Source of the DNA: Chimonanthus salicifolius
Taxonomy: Eukaryota > Streptophyta > Magnoliopsida > Laurales > Calycanthaceae
Reading direction: 5' to 3'
NCBI GenBank assembly: GCA_013350335.1
Contig: CM023539.1
Location: 15,872,302-15,936,301 of the forward strand
DNA length: 64,000 nucleotides
Position 1 is the stretch's first letter; the number at the start of each line of letters is the position of its first letter. The notes beneath the pieces were generated by a model. The model was given only the letters and a program-made list of their open reading frames with translations. It had not been told where the DNA came from and searched no databases. This document shows, piece after piece, positions 36,192-58,420 of the stretch. A program made the position numbers and the translations under genes.

Positions 36192-38435
36192 TGTAATACC
36201 CCAGATTTTTAGTTTCTCAATATTTACGGAAATTGCCATTGAAAGTGTGAATTAATGGATATAGACCTTAGATGGGTAATGGGTTGGGTCAATTGCCCAA
36301 TTAAGACCCAACGGATTGTGGATATGGTGGCAATTGGAATAATTTGGTAAGATGTATTCAATTGGGTCAAAGTTGTTAATTGGGTCAAAATGTCCAATTG
36401 GGACCCAACGGGTAGTGTTTGACTTGGTTGACCACCAAGTGAGTTGAGTTAAATTAAATGAGTTGAGATGGACGGTTTGCATTTTAAATTTAAATTCAAA
36501 CAATGGGAAGGACGGTTTGCATTTTAAATTTAATTTCAAATAATAAGATTAATGTTTTGGGTCGGCCATTGCATGGCTGAACCATGTTGTTTTTATGGCT
36601 AAGTTGCTATGTATAAACCATGTATAATATTGGAATGTTTGAATCAAGAAAACCATAGGGTTCGGCTATGTGTATGGCCGAACCCCATGGATCATTTTTT
36701 ATGGGTTAATTAGAGTTAAGAACATGGTTGGAAATTATCAATGGTTGTATGCTTTTGATTAAGGAATCACATATGATTATCTATGGACTTAATATAAGTA
36801 AATAATCAGCCATCATAAATGATGGAAAAAGGGACAAAAATCAGTATTGTGAGGTTCGGCCATGTAGTATGGCTGAACCCCACTAATGGTTATTTGATGG
36901 ACTTAGTTTATTTTAAAGTGGTAAATTTGTAATGCAATTGGGCAAAATCAAAATGTAGACTTATGTATGAAGGATTAAAGGACTAAATTTAAGATGGTGA
37001 GGTTCGGCCATGTTGTATGGCCGAACCCGACAAAGGTGGGTTTGTTGGACTTAAGTTATTATGAGGGCTAGATGATTAATGGATAGATCATTGGAATGGT
37101 GTATTGGGCTTAAGAATCCAAAAGAGGGATTAAAACAAAAATAACTGAGGTTCGGCCATGGTGTATGGCCGAACCCCACAAAGTTGTATTTGGTGGATTT
37201 TAGAGTTTTAAATGATTATTTGAAAGGGTTTGATTAAAACCAAAAAGGGACCCAATTTAAGTGGATGAGGTTCGTCCATAGTGTATGGCCGAACCCCACA
37301 AGGTGGTTTTTGGACTTAGATTTAATTAGAAATCAAAAGGGTATTGTCTTGACTTATTGTTATATAAACAAGGTAACGGGACTTCTTGAACGGTGCGCAA
37401 TCACAAACGGGTGATGGTTTAAGAAGAGCGGATATTTTAAGTGACATTGGTGTAGGTTTCCTATCTCTTTGTAACCACATATTATACTTGCTGTTTTTAT
37501 GTTGATTTTGATGAGTTATTTGTGTTAAAGTATTATGTTTCAAAGAGGTTTTGAATGCTAAGATTCTATTACATATAGCATGTACTCATTGACATCTCAT
37601 GCATGGCATGGGATGATGGTTATGTAACCGGAGGCCACACTTCGTCGGGGTGTCCGAAAGACCACTGTGGGGTACCTTGATGATGAGAATCCCATCGAGA
37701 GGAAATTGGAGGCCACACTCCGTTGGGGCATTCGAAAGACCACTGTGGGGTACTCTGATGATGGCTATATATATTTGTGATGGGTGAGACTCATTACATT
37801 TGCATACATACATAGCATTGTTTTTGTAAGATTTTGATGATCATGTACTATTATGTTAGATGCATATTTTTATTCTAACCTTGTAGTAGCCCTAATCGGA
37901 AGACCTACTGGGCGCGTTGTTCTAACTCCCTATGTCTATGCTTAGTAGATGACACAGGAAAGGGAAAGGTCGAGGATCGCGAAGGAAACCAAGCATAGGA
38001 GCTTGGGCTTTTGAATGGACTTATTTATGGATAGACTTATTTATGGATATTTTGTTTAAGTTTACATGGACATGTAATTTGTTAGCTGGATGTGGGCATG
38101 TAATAATTTAGTATTATTTGCTATGGTTTGGAATGAATGTTTAAGTTTAAGATAACTTTGGATAAACGACTATGTACTTTGCTATCTAATAAAATGGAGT
38201 AGTCATAGGTTCCATTATAATCCGCAGTTAGATTAAGTAATATTCCGCAAAGATTATACTTTACTATGTGAGAACCATTCTCATGGACTGTCCATGCTCA
38301 CATCGGTTTGGCCAGTTAAGGGTCAGACTTTAGAAGTCCGGACATAATTCGTGTCGTGACACTCCGCTCTTATCACTTGTATTTATATTTTAAAAAAAAA
38401 AATTCTGATTTCGAGTGAAAGAGGCGGGGTGTACA
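36192..38435 (+). repeat. Gypsy 3' LTR (2244 bp, internally deleted)
   Basis: It starts TGTAATACCCCAGATTTTTAG and ends GGCGGGGTGTACA. It is the same LTR as the inverted one at 25505-30418, but lacks about 1 kb after 36542 and lacks the solo-LTR insert. It carries six GGTTCGGCCAT-type hairpins between 36560 and 37300. Confidence 0.9.
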
Positions 38436-39197
38436 GTAATTTCTTTCAGAGTAATTAACAATTTATTCTGTTAGAAGTTTATTTTAAAAATATGTCAATA
38501 TTTTCAACATGATGCATTTTGATGAGGGGTAAATTTTTACAGGGGTTACCCTTAAATAAGGATAACTGTAAATAGGGGTAACCTGACTTATTAACAATTT
38601 TATGAGAATTAATAATTTTATTAAATCTATATAATATAAAAAATAAAAATAGAATTTTATTAAACATATTTGTCAAAATGTCATATTTTTAAGGAGTTTA
38701 GCCCGTGATAATTTTTAATATTAATTTTATATTTGTTGTGATTTATTAAACTATTATAATAGTTTATTATATTATATATTTCATATTACCAATAAACAAA
38801 TTATATTTTTTTATGAAGAGATATGTTGATATTTTTTTATTCATTTATTGGGATTTAAAATAATAATATCTATTTTTTCTTTATTTATTTTTTTACTGTT
38901 AGAATGCAAGTGATCATTTTAAATTATAATTATAAAAAAGAATCTATAAGAATTAGATAATATTAGATTTACTTAATGAATATTATTTAATAATTATATT
39001 TTATAAATTTTTTCATAAAATTGTTAATATATCAGATTACCCCTACTAATAAGTACCAAACAAAATTTTTTTACCCTTAGGGTAAGTTCTTACTTTACCA
39101 CTGCAATTACCAAAGAAGATAAGGGTAACCCCTTTTCAAAGGTAACCTTTACTTAGGAGTAACCCCTATAAAAATTATCCCCCATCCAAACGCAGTC
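38436..39197. other. Right part of the PIF/Harbinger-like element
   Basis: AT-rich non-coding sequence resumes the tandem-repeat pattern interrupted at 25504, with a copy of the 'gatgcatttt' unit at 38510. It ends in the terminal inverted repeat at 39179-39197. Confidence 0.7.
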
Positions 39198-39926
39198 CTA
39201 GCAAACCAGCTATCCATAGTTTTACCTTGGGCGGTACTTTCATACATGATTTTTCTAAAGAAAAAAAATAATTTTAAACCATGAAAATGATCAATAAGTT
39301 ATTGATTATGATTTAGTTGATTACATGTCTATATAAATTAACCTATATAATACATAAATATTTACAAATATAGATTACATCAATTTTTAATAGAATTTTT
39401 GAAAAAACCTCAATCTTTTTGCTTAAAATGAAAAAACTATATAATTTTTTATATTATAAAAGACTCTAAGTTTTTTTTTTATATTTTACTCAAATTTAAC
39501 ACATATTACGTAGATTTAAATTTATAGTTTCAAATTTATAGCAGAGAATGATTGTATACCACATTCTACTGTACAAAATAAAATTAAAATTCTAAATTTA
39601 TCAAAATATAGAGGTACTTAAATTTTTTTGCCATTTGATTTTTTCAACTTTGATTATTAATTTTACAATGAAAAATTGACATTTAAAGGTAGACGGCTAT
39701 ATTTATCAAATATAAAAATTTAAAGGCAATATACCATTTTTAAAGAGATGTGGCGATAGAAAGAAACATTAAATGCGATTGAAGTAGAGAAAAAATAGGA
39801 AAAGAAGATGTCCAACATGTGAATGAAATCAAGGTAGGAGGGATAACATTGAAAAAAAATTCAAGTGGTGTATGATGAAAAGAAAAGGGGGTGTCTATAT
39901 CGTTGCCCATTTGAAATATGGAGTCC

Positions 39927-41387
39927 TCCATTGCAAAAGGAAATACATATCACACAATCTGTGCATACTGACGGATGGTTTGAGCTACAAGAAAGAGGCT
40001 TCGGCTAATAAGGAGTCTGGCATATGGAAAGGTCGAGGAGATTAAGATTGAAGAGCAAAGACAACCCACGACAGAAGCAGTTTCTCAGATCATGACGAAG
40101 GCATTGCGGAGACGCTTACAGCTTCCTCTTCCTACTGGATGGTTTATAGAGTGAATGAGCGAAGTGGGAACACCATCGTACAGCAACATAGTAAAGAAAA
40201 TCAGCACAAAATCTAAACGTGGAGCTGTTGGCTGGCACATAGATCTGAATTTTTAGAGCTGCTCTTGATTAAGATTGAAAAGAAGTAAAAATCATAAAAA
40301 GAAGATACAAAGCAGCAGCTTGCATATGGCTGATTGGGATTAGTAAGAGCACTAAGCAGATCTGAAAACAAGTAGGTTTAGCCCCTTCTCTTCATCTTAT
40401 TAGCTGAGTCATCACTGCCAAAGCCTTACCAGTGTATCAAGCGGTAGAATGGAGAATCTGCAGAGAATAGGAAGTAATCCCCAGCACAAATACTATCCAA
40501 ACCGGAGTTTAGAGATCTGCTAAGCACCCAGTTCATATTGTCGTGTACACAGATAAGAAGTACCCCGTAGATTTGTTTAAAAAATAGCAAGCATCAACAA
40601 AAAAACGAAGAAGAAAACATGGAAGTTCTGAGCAGCAAGAAATTGCAGTGTTAGCAAGTGGTACCAGTTTGCAAAACAAATCAATCAAGTAACCAACGAG
40701 ATATAGTGGAACCCAGTCAAGGACAGCAGCGTCTGATATGGAGTCAAATTGTGCTTGTTTAATTTCAGATTTAAACTGTTATACAGCAGTTGTTGAGGCT
40801 ATTTTGGAGTGATAAAAACAACACACCTCTTGTTGTATGGCAACGTTCAAACATCAATAGTAACAACACCGCCGTTGAGAAGCAAAAGAACAACGAGTAG
40901 ATGCAAGAAAAAGGTCAAACGGGTTGCAGAATTTAGAGCGTGCATACAGCTGAAGCATTGTAAGAGATAACAGATTGTTTTAGCAGTAAAAGATGGACAA
41001 ATTGAGAAAGAGAAACATTAGGGACAGAGCAAAATTGATAAAAACATTACAACAGCAGTGATTAAGAAGAAACCAGCCAGAGGAAGAAGCCTTCGCAGGT
41101 GGTAGACTTGAGGTAATGCAGTCTTCATGCAGTTCATCATACTTCAACCTTGCAACCATTGAAATTCAATGAAGAAAAAGGGAAAAAAAAGGACGATGGA
41201 GGGGTTGTGTTGTACCAGATCAACAAAGATTACAACAAGCAGAAAACTGAGAAGCCAAATCAGTGTTAGAGACGTGCAGATTTGTGAGCAGATTTGACTG
41301 AACAGAGCTGGGCAGCAACACGTGAAAAATCAGGGACAAGCAGGTAAGGTGCTGAGCGAAAATCTAGTGGGATTTTCAGTGCGTAGA
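39927..41387. other. No gene recognised
   Basis: The region is purine-rich, with stops in all frames and no domain match. It may be the leader of an old retroelement but nothing specific supports that. Confidence 0.35.
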
Positions 41388-41939
41388 TATAACGATCCAT
41401 CCTGCTGGCATGATATTGTCCGCTCTGGGTATCTGCCGCATGATTTTCAATTGGCGAGCCAATCCAGTGTTGCTCCCAAAAGACTTCATGCTAGAAGAAG
41501 GAACGCTACCATTTATATACCATGAAATTTTCAATGCAACTAGTAATGTGAGACTTCTTTCTTTATAAGCACACTCCACACTATAGACCCCCTCTGGGGT
41601 GAGGTATTGAAATATACCCTTTAAAGCTAGAGCCTTCTCCGGCTCTGCACATACAACAACCAAGCACACACCCTTAGGCAGAGAGTTGAACCATGCTCTG
41701 ATACCATTTGTAACGATCCGTCCGGGTAGCATGATATTGTCCGTTTTGGGTTCACACACGGTCCACATGACTTTGAATTGGCGAGTCAAACCACTGTTGC
41801 TCCCAAAAGACCTCATACTAGAAAGAGGAAAACTATCATTTATATATTAGGGAATTTCCAATGCAACTAGCAATATAAGCTTTTTTTTCTTTATAGACAC
41901 GCTCCACACTATAGACCTCTTCTCGGGTGGGCTATCACA
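41388..41939 (-). mobile_element. Complete TRIM element (552 bp)
   Basis: Two direct repeats lie at 41388-41610 and 41709-41939; each begins TATAACGATCC or TGTAACGATCC. Between them, on the minus strand, a primer site TGGTATCAGAGCATGG (41691-41706) and about 80 further bases without coding capacity. The element is flanked by a perfect 5-bp duplication GTAGA at 41383-41387 and 41940-41944. Terminal-repeat retrotransposons in miniature encode no protein and depend on other elements for movement. Confidence 0.9.
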
Positions 41940-42529
41940 GTAGAAAAATTAGAAGTGAAGAAAAAAGGGAAGGGGCGTTGCTGTGTGAAGGAAATAAAAT
42001 GAGAAAAAAAAAAAAATCATAGAATCACAGAAGGGAAGGACTCGGCCAAGTCAACAGTAACAAGAAGAGTCGAATGGAAAGAATAGGCACAGATAGAAAA
42101 GAATTGCTGAACCGTGAATAGGAGGAAAGTGGCCCACACAGTAGCACACGATTGTTATCAAAGAAACACACGCATGGAGAATGAAAGGTGCATGGCCGAC
42201 TGAATGAAAAAACAGAAAGTGTAGGATCGACTGAATTGGGTGGGGATTAGGGATGAAACTTGGGTTGGGTTTTAACCTGATCTGAAAAATCAATGGGTTG
42301 GGTTATGCATTTTTCATATTTTAGGTTAGGAGAAAAAGAAACTCACATGAAAATCAAGTCGAATTAGGTTAAGAAATTAAAACCCTACCAGACCAACCCA
42401 AATGACATCAAATATAAATAATCTTTTTTTATTACCCTAATCCTTCCCATTTCCTTCACTCATCCATTCCTCTTTCTACCCCTAAACCGCCGCTACTCAT
42501 TCTACCCTCAATCTTCATTTGATACCATT

Positions 42530-42760
42530 TATAATGACCCGTCCCACTAGCACAATATTGTCCACTTTGAGCCCACACACGGGCCCACACGGCTTTGTTT
42601 TGACGAGCTAACCCACTGTTGCTCCCAAAAGGCTTTGTGATAGAAGAAAGAAAGCTACTACTTATATATCAGGGATTTTTCAATACAATTAGGAATGTGA
42701 GACTTTTTTCTCCATAAACACGCTCCACATTATAGACTCCTTCTGAAATAGAGTGTTACA
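42530..42760 (-). mobile_element. Truncated TRIM copy (single LTR and primer-site remnant)
   Basis: The 231-bp stretch TATAATGACCC...GTGTTACA is a diverged copy of the TRIM LTR at 41709-41939. 'gatacca' directly to its left is the remnant of the primer site. The rest of the internal region and the second LTR are missing. Confidence 0.75.
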
Positions 42761-43279
42761 AAAACAACAAGCTTTGCGTTGTTAGAGGCATGCAGCGTTC
42801 CGTGGAAGCAGGCAGAAACGGGATGACGGGAAGCAAATTGAGGAATCTTACAGTTTGTTTCATCAAATCTCTGCCGCCCATTAATAATCTAGTCTTCCAG
42901 ATCTCGATTTGTGTTTGCCTATATCATAGGACAAGCAAGTAATGGAAGTTCTTCTCTAAAGGTCCAACTTTGAAATTTAAACTTCATGTATCAATTTTAT
43001 TTTGTACCAATTGATTATCTTGATTCAATTTTTTTATGTCAATCTTAAAATAAAAAGACAAGGATCGAGTTCTTCTGATTTGCAAAAAGAAAACCAGACA
43101 ATGGTCTGGGATGAATGTCCAACTCGGGTTTCAACTCGGGTCGGGTCAACTCAGGTCAGTATTTCGGGTCGTGATGGGTTGAGAAAATCAGGTCAGTAAT
43201 TCGGGTCAAGTCAGGTTGGGTTCAGTAATTTTTGACATGAGTTAGAGCTGGGTTTATCAAAACCCGATCCAACCCGCCC
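42761..43279. other. No gene recognised; CGGGTC-rich stretch
   Basis: Non-coding sequence with degenerate 'actcgggt' repeats at about 43121-43210 and no supported frame. Confidence 0.4.
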
Positions 43280-44440
43280 GAGTTTCAGCCCTAGGTGGGA
43301 TCCATGCCTTGCCTAATTAAACTCTACCAACATCTATAAATTGGAGGCCTCTCCCATTGAAAATTTCGAACTGGCCAGAGAATTCAAAGAGCAAGGCATG
43401 GGAGAGAGAAAATAAAAAAGATTTGGGATTTTTGAGTTTGCAAGTGTTCTTTTGGTTGGTGGATTCAAAATATTTTATTTTGTTTTTCTTGTTCTTTTAT
43501 TTCAACACTCCCTTGATTTGTAGTTGCAATTTCATGTTTTATTAATAAAAGAGAGGTGGATTTATTTAGAATTATGGTCGTCCAATTATTTAATTTATGT
43601 ATGGTGAAAGTATGATTTGATTTTGATTCTTTTTATAATGCTATGATTGAAATTATTCTAAGATATTCGAGTAGAGTGGATGAAATATTTAGGTTATGTA
43701 GAACTTGATTTTTCTGTTCCAATGCTCTTTTTAAGAGTGAATGAAATATTTGGATTTAAAATTACAAGTAAAAATTTTATCTGGACTAAGGCTTGAATTG
43801 AATTTTCTTACTATAATGGAATTCATAATTTTTTTAATGAGAAATTTAATGGATGAAAAATTGGAATGCATGATTGATAATTTAAGTGAGCTCCATATTG
43901 TAGGCCTTGATTTTATTTTTAAATTATGGAAAATAATGTCTCATTAAATCTCTGATCCAATTCCAATGTAAGTATGTACATACGTTGTTTTCAATTTTTT
44001 TTTTTCATAAATTCAAAATTCTTGAAACTTCTGAAACTAGGATAGAAATAATTTAATTGCATCTTAATTTTGTATTGTAGGTTAGATTAAATTTATTTAT
44101 AATTTTTAAATTAATTCCACTATCTTAATTGAATTTAAATAAATTTTGATTTTCCATGAAAATTAGATGTCTTAAGTGTTAAATTTCTATGTTTAGATGA
44201 AGTCTATTTTTAGACATTGTTCTCTATTTTTAGAATATTTCTAAATTAAAGTTAGATTTTCTAGATTAGAGAATTAATTCCATGGTTAAGATTTGTTTAT
44301 ATGATTTTCTAAATTTATTAAAATATATAATTCAATAATATATATTTCATAAATATATTTTTCTAAGTTCCGATGGGTTCAACCTCGCACTCTTAAACTA
44401 TATTATAAATAGTTCGTGTGCTTACTAAAATTTCACAACA
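43280..44440 (+). mobile_element. Partial relative of the 26590-28261 solo LTR
   Basis: The right end (44440 leftwards, complement TGTTGTGAAATTTTAGTAAG) aligns with the start of the 26.6 kb insert, including the 'gtgcgaggt' and 'gaacccatcggaactta' blocks. The left part shares the TATA-containing 'catctataaat' and 'cctctcccattga' blocks near 43331-43360. It is inverted relative to the first copy and lost its other end. Confidence 0.65.
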
Positions 44441-45248
44441 AGCTAATTAAATTTTACATCATATTGTAGAGCCAATTGAATAATTTCTTCAGTCTTTATC
44501 TCTATTGAGGTTCCCATCACATATGAAATTTGGAGCTTAATGAAACGAGGGTAATTCGGTTGGTTTAAGTTTCCTTTATTAGCCTAGAGGTCTTGGTTCA
44601 GCTAGTTTTGAGCTAACTTAATAATTGAGGTTTGCCGGGTGGTTTGTTTTACCAAAAAAAATATTTAGATAAAAATTGAATATCAATAGGATTCAGTGCA
44701 AGATACGATGGACCATTTGAGTGATTCAATGAGCTCAGATGGAAAACTAATTACGCTTATTTGGATTTAGGTGAACCACTAAATGGGTTTGATAAACTTT
44801 CAATTAGAGTATTTGGTGGGTCCATTTGAATTTGAGTGGACTCTTTAATTCATACACTTGGGTTTAGATGGACCACTCAAATGATTAATTGGATTTTAAA
44901 TGAACTTTTAGGTGGGTCAATTTGGAATGAATAGGCTAGAAAAAAATAACTCATTTGAATTCGGGTGAACCATTTAATCGGTCCAATTGGATTTGAGTGG
45001 GCCACTTGGATCGATTCATTGGAATTTAATTGAAAAAATACAACATCATACACAATAAAAACTTTAATATGAGGTGAGGATCACAATCAAAGTAAAATTT
45101 TATCCCCCCGTAATCAGAAAAATTGAATACTAGTCCTAATGAAAAGTTGAACTTATGCGACCTTTTCAGCCTTATGACGGTGAGAACACAGATTCTAAAG
45201 TTGATTCTTTAGATTATAGACACTGTGGAGGTCCAAGCAGTTGGAGCC
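44441..45248. other. No gene recognised; degenerate ggatttgagtgg repeats
   Basis: From about 44690 to 45030, blocks of 'ttggatttgagtgg' or 'tggaccact' type recur at irregular 35-60 base intervals. There is no coding potential. Confidence 0.4.
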
Positions 45249-45851
45249 AATGTTTTGGACCCGGACTTGAGCCGGGTCCGATCCAAAAATCGTGTGGGCT
45301 CGCGCGTGTGCACGTGTGTACGCGTGTGGGCTCAAAGCAGACAATATCTTGTTGGCCGATCCCCAAGCCCTTTTTATGGGCCGGGCTGTTACGAATGGTA
45401 TCAGAGCTCCGGGTTCTACACTCGGACTGTGTGGGCTTACTGCCTTCCACTGGGTTCATTGGGTCTAGCCGAGGGCGGCTCTGGGCTTTAGGGGGGTGGA
45501 TTGTGATATCCTGACCCATGAGCCAGAGGCCAAGCCCTAGATAGGCTGATCCAAGTGAAACTGGGCCCTGTCGGATGGGCCAGCAGAGTGGGCCGGTCGG
45601 ATCCGACAACCCAGTAGTGGGTGGGAGTTGTGGAAAGTCCCACATCGGAAGTTGAGGAGTTTGAGAGGGGATTTACAAGTAGCCTTGCTCCCTCAAACCA
45701 ACAAGACGCGTTTTGGACTCGGACTTGGGTTGGGTCCGATCCAAAAACCATGCGGGCTCGTGCGTGTGCACGTGTATGTGCGTGTGAGCCCAAAGCGGAC
45801 AATATCCTGTTGGCCGATCCCCAAGCCCTTTTTATGGGCCGAGCTGTTACA
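45249..45851 (+). mobile_element. TRIM element with 5'-truncated first LTR
   Basis: A truncated LTR (about 45249-45393) and a full LTR (45502-45851, starting TGTGATATCC and ending GCTGTTACA) share a long stretch from 'gttttggac' to 'gctgttac'. Between them are primer site TGGTATCAGAGC (45396-45407), a short non-coding spacer and polypurine tract TTAGGGGGGTGGA (45488-45500). No protein is encoded. This is a different TRIM family from 41388-41939. Confidence 0.85.
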
Positions 45852-46828
45852 ACTTTTATACATGATTTTTACCATTATCCACTAAATTTTAAATAACTTT
45901 GTTGAAGTATATATAAATAAGGTCCTCTAAGAACAATTCTTATGGGATTTTCGTGAAAATAGTGAATGAGTGTCACTTGAGCCCACATAGATGAGTTAAT
46001 TTAAAAGGCCTTAACTTATATATAGTGTTTATAAAATTTATTTTAATTATATAAAAGAAGTTATATTTTTTACAATCTTCAAAATTTCACATTTATTTAA
46101 TGATAAAAATTTATTGGATCAAATCAATTAAGTTTAAAAGGCAAACTATTGTAAATTTATATACAATGCAAATGACAGGAGATATTTAAGTAATACGAGA
46201 GGAAAATTGGATTCTATTAGAACTATATACTAATCAAGAATTATTACTTTTGGGGATAAGCTTTTAAAAAATTAATTGAGGAAGAAAAGGGTGGAAAGAG
46301 GAAGAAAAGGGCGGTAATAAAGAAAGTAAATAGGTAAAAACGAATAAATCGATTACCCATATAAATAGACCTGATTCAAATCAATTTTAAATGAGTTTGG
46401 GTAGACTCGACCCATTAATTAACAGGGTTGAAAAATCTACACCCGTACCTCCTTTAATAGGTTCGGTTCCACGGAGATAACCCATTCGAATTAGATTTTG
46501 CCGTGTGGAGGAAGATTGCGAGTGAAGCCGAGGAGCAAAATGGAATTTCCAAATCGAGGCCCTCTTCTTCGTCGGTCTTCGTATGGAAATCTTCTCTTCT
46601 TATGGAAGTAGTAGCGATCGAGGAGTCCTCTTCATCTTCTCCTTCAAACACTAACAGACGGATGCCAGAAAACAGAGATTTTTAATGCTTCTTTTCTTCA
46701 AAATTTCTTTTCTCTACTTTCTGAGTCGAGCCAACGCCGATCAAGGGTCTGCGCCGAGCGTCTGACTGCTTTTCCCTCGCTGCAGCTGCAATTTTATTTT
46801 CTTCCCTTTCTTATTCTTAGCCTTCTCA
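45852..46828 (+). promoter_or_regulatory. Upstream region of the E2 gene
   Basis: This is AT-rich sequence followed by a CT-rich stretch (46540-46830) immediately before the ATG at 46829, as in many plant 5' leaders. No specific TATA box or binding site could be assigned, and the transcription start is unknown. Confidence 0.4.
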
Positions 46829-57021
<10,193 letters not shown>

Positions 57022-57844
57022 GTAGGATCACAACTTAAATTGTTTTTATAGGTCGACTATTGGAATTTGACACCAGTACTAGAGTGTCTTGCTTGGAGAA
57101 CCCAAAGATATTGGCTTTGTGGATATGGTAGTTATGTTACTCATTTTGAAAAAAAAATAGTAGTTTATATTAATTAGGCGTGTTTGACAACTGGTAGATT
57201 CTAATATTAGAGATTCTTAATTTAGGAGTTAGGAGAAAATTCTACTCAGATTAAAGTTTTGCTGTTTGGTTGGCAATAGAGGATGTAGAGATCCATTGTT
57301 GCTAGAGTGGAAAGAGTCTGAGGCGTTTCTTAATTGAAAATTCAGACTTAGAGATGGTGATTTATGCAGGGTATCCCCATAGCTCAGAATCTCCAATTTT
57401 TCTACATATTTTCTTTTAATCTACTGCTTACCATATGCATAGATTGAAATCTCTAATTTTTTTGGAGATTGAAAATTTTAATCTCTGGAGATTCAGAGTT
57501 GCCAGATGCACAATAAGAAAGGGAAAAAGGTTCTAGTGGCTTCAATAAGGGTCTATATTAAAATGGATCCTATGCAACGGGTGTTCCAATTCTAACACAT
57601 TTGTGTCTGATACTACATGGATTATTCATGGACCATTTTGGTACTAACATGGATTATTTTGTATAGCTACAAAATATATCACATATTTTCTTAATTGAAC
57701 CAAAATATTGAAATGTATGTTAATCGTTTTATCTTTCGAGTAAAATTTATACGTAAGTTTTTATTTTGTTACTTTTACATGTTATTTTTTTTTTCCAAAA
57801 GGAATTTATTTAACTTCATTCAAATATTATGACAGTTGCTACTT

Positions 57845-58420
57845 GGGAGGCCGGTAGCCCGAATTTAGGGTTGGGATCTTTTGACCCATCCTGTGATCCT
57901 AATCCAACATGATCCATCCAGTCCTAGTGCGATGGGTTGGAAGGGTTTGTGATGTAGCACAATATGTGGGCCCTGAAGGCCTCAACACGTGAAGCCAACC
58001 GTGCCTACGACGAATTTGTCGGGAATCCAACCACCGACGATGAGAGCAAGATTTTAGCCGATTTTTCTTTATTATTTTTTTTTTTGTTTCTTTATTAGTT
58101 CTTTCCTTTGATTTTCGTTTGATTTTAATTTCTATTTTTAGTTTAGGGATTATTCTATAAAAACCCCTTTTGGGTATTGTAAAGGGACATTTTATTATCA
58201 ATGGAATTATGAATGAAGATTCGTTTGGGTTTTTACCCTGTCTATCTCCTTCTTCTTTGCTTCTCGTGGACTCAAGAAATCAACCCATCGACGGTGATCG
58301 ACCGGTCTTCTTTACCTCTGTGGGTTCTCTGCTTCAACAGCATTTGAAAGCGTTTCCCGGAGTTTCTCTCATCTCTGCTGCAGACGAGCTTCCCTCGTCT
58401 CTTAGACCTTCACGCTAGAT
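57845..58420 (+). mobile_element. LTR-like fragment with TATA box
   Basis: A TATA-like 'ctataaaaacccc' at 58154 and a following 'attgtaaagggacatttt' stretch with 'tcaatgg' resemble the promoter-to-R/U5 part of a plant retroelement LTR. The ends are undefined. Frames here are not supported. Confidence 0.3.

Larger units (their letters stand above)
25505..38435 (+). mobile_element. Ty3/gypsy chromovirus-like element with inverted LTRs
   Basis: Order: an inverted LTR (25505-30418), an inverted copy of the 3' end of pol (30419-31084), 41 bases of normal 5' LTR end (31085-31125), primer site TGGTATCAGAGC (31128-31139), gag, protease, RT, RNase H, integrase and C-terminal chromodomain-like region on the plus strand, then a normal 3' LTR (36192-38435). 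Flanks are GTATT (25500-25504) and GTAAT (38436-38440), a near-match 5-bp duplication. The usual 5' LTR is therefore replaced by a reverse-complement copy of the element's own end. All pol frames are broken. Confidence 0.85.
24141..39197. mobile_element. PIF/Harbinger-like TIR element (interrupted, non-autonomous)
   Basis: Terminal inverted repeats are GGCTGCGTTTGGATGGGGG at 24141-24159 and its complement with one mismatch at 39179-39197. Both ends are flanked by CTA (24138-24140 and 39198-39200), a 3-bp target duplication as in PIF/Harbinger elements. The element's own DNA is 24141-25504 and 38436-39197 (about 2.1 kb). The rest is a nested gypsy insertion. It encodes no transposase and contains tandem repeats rich in 'ggggttaccc'. 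Confidence 0.75.
23574..39926. mobile_element. Outer inverted-repeat DNA element (interrupted)
   Basis: The left arm (23574-about 23905) and right arm (about 39590-39926) are inverted copies: for example 'tttcatcatacactccc' on the left versus its diverged complement on the right (39870s), and matching 'tatttgataaatttag' and 'ctcaaatgtca' blocks. Ends are GGACCCC on the left and GGACTCC on the right when read inward. No target duplication was identified. Excluding the nested insert, about 1.3 kb remains with no transposase, so it is a non-autonomous element, possibly Mutator-like; the superfamily is a guess. Confidence 0.55.
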
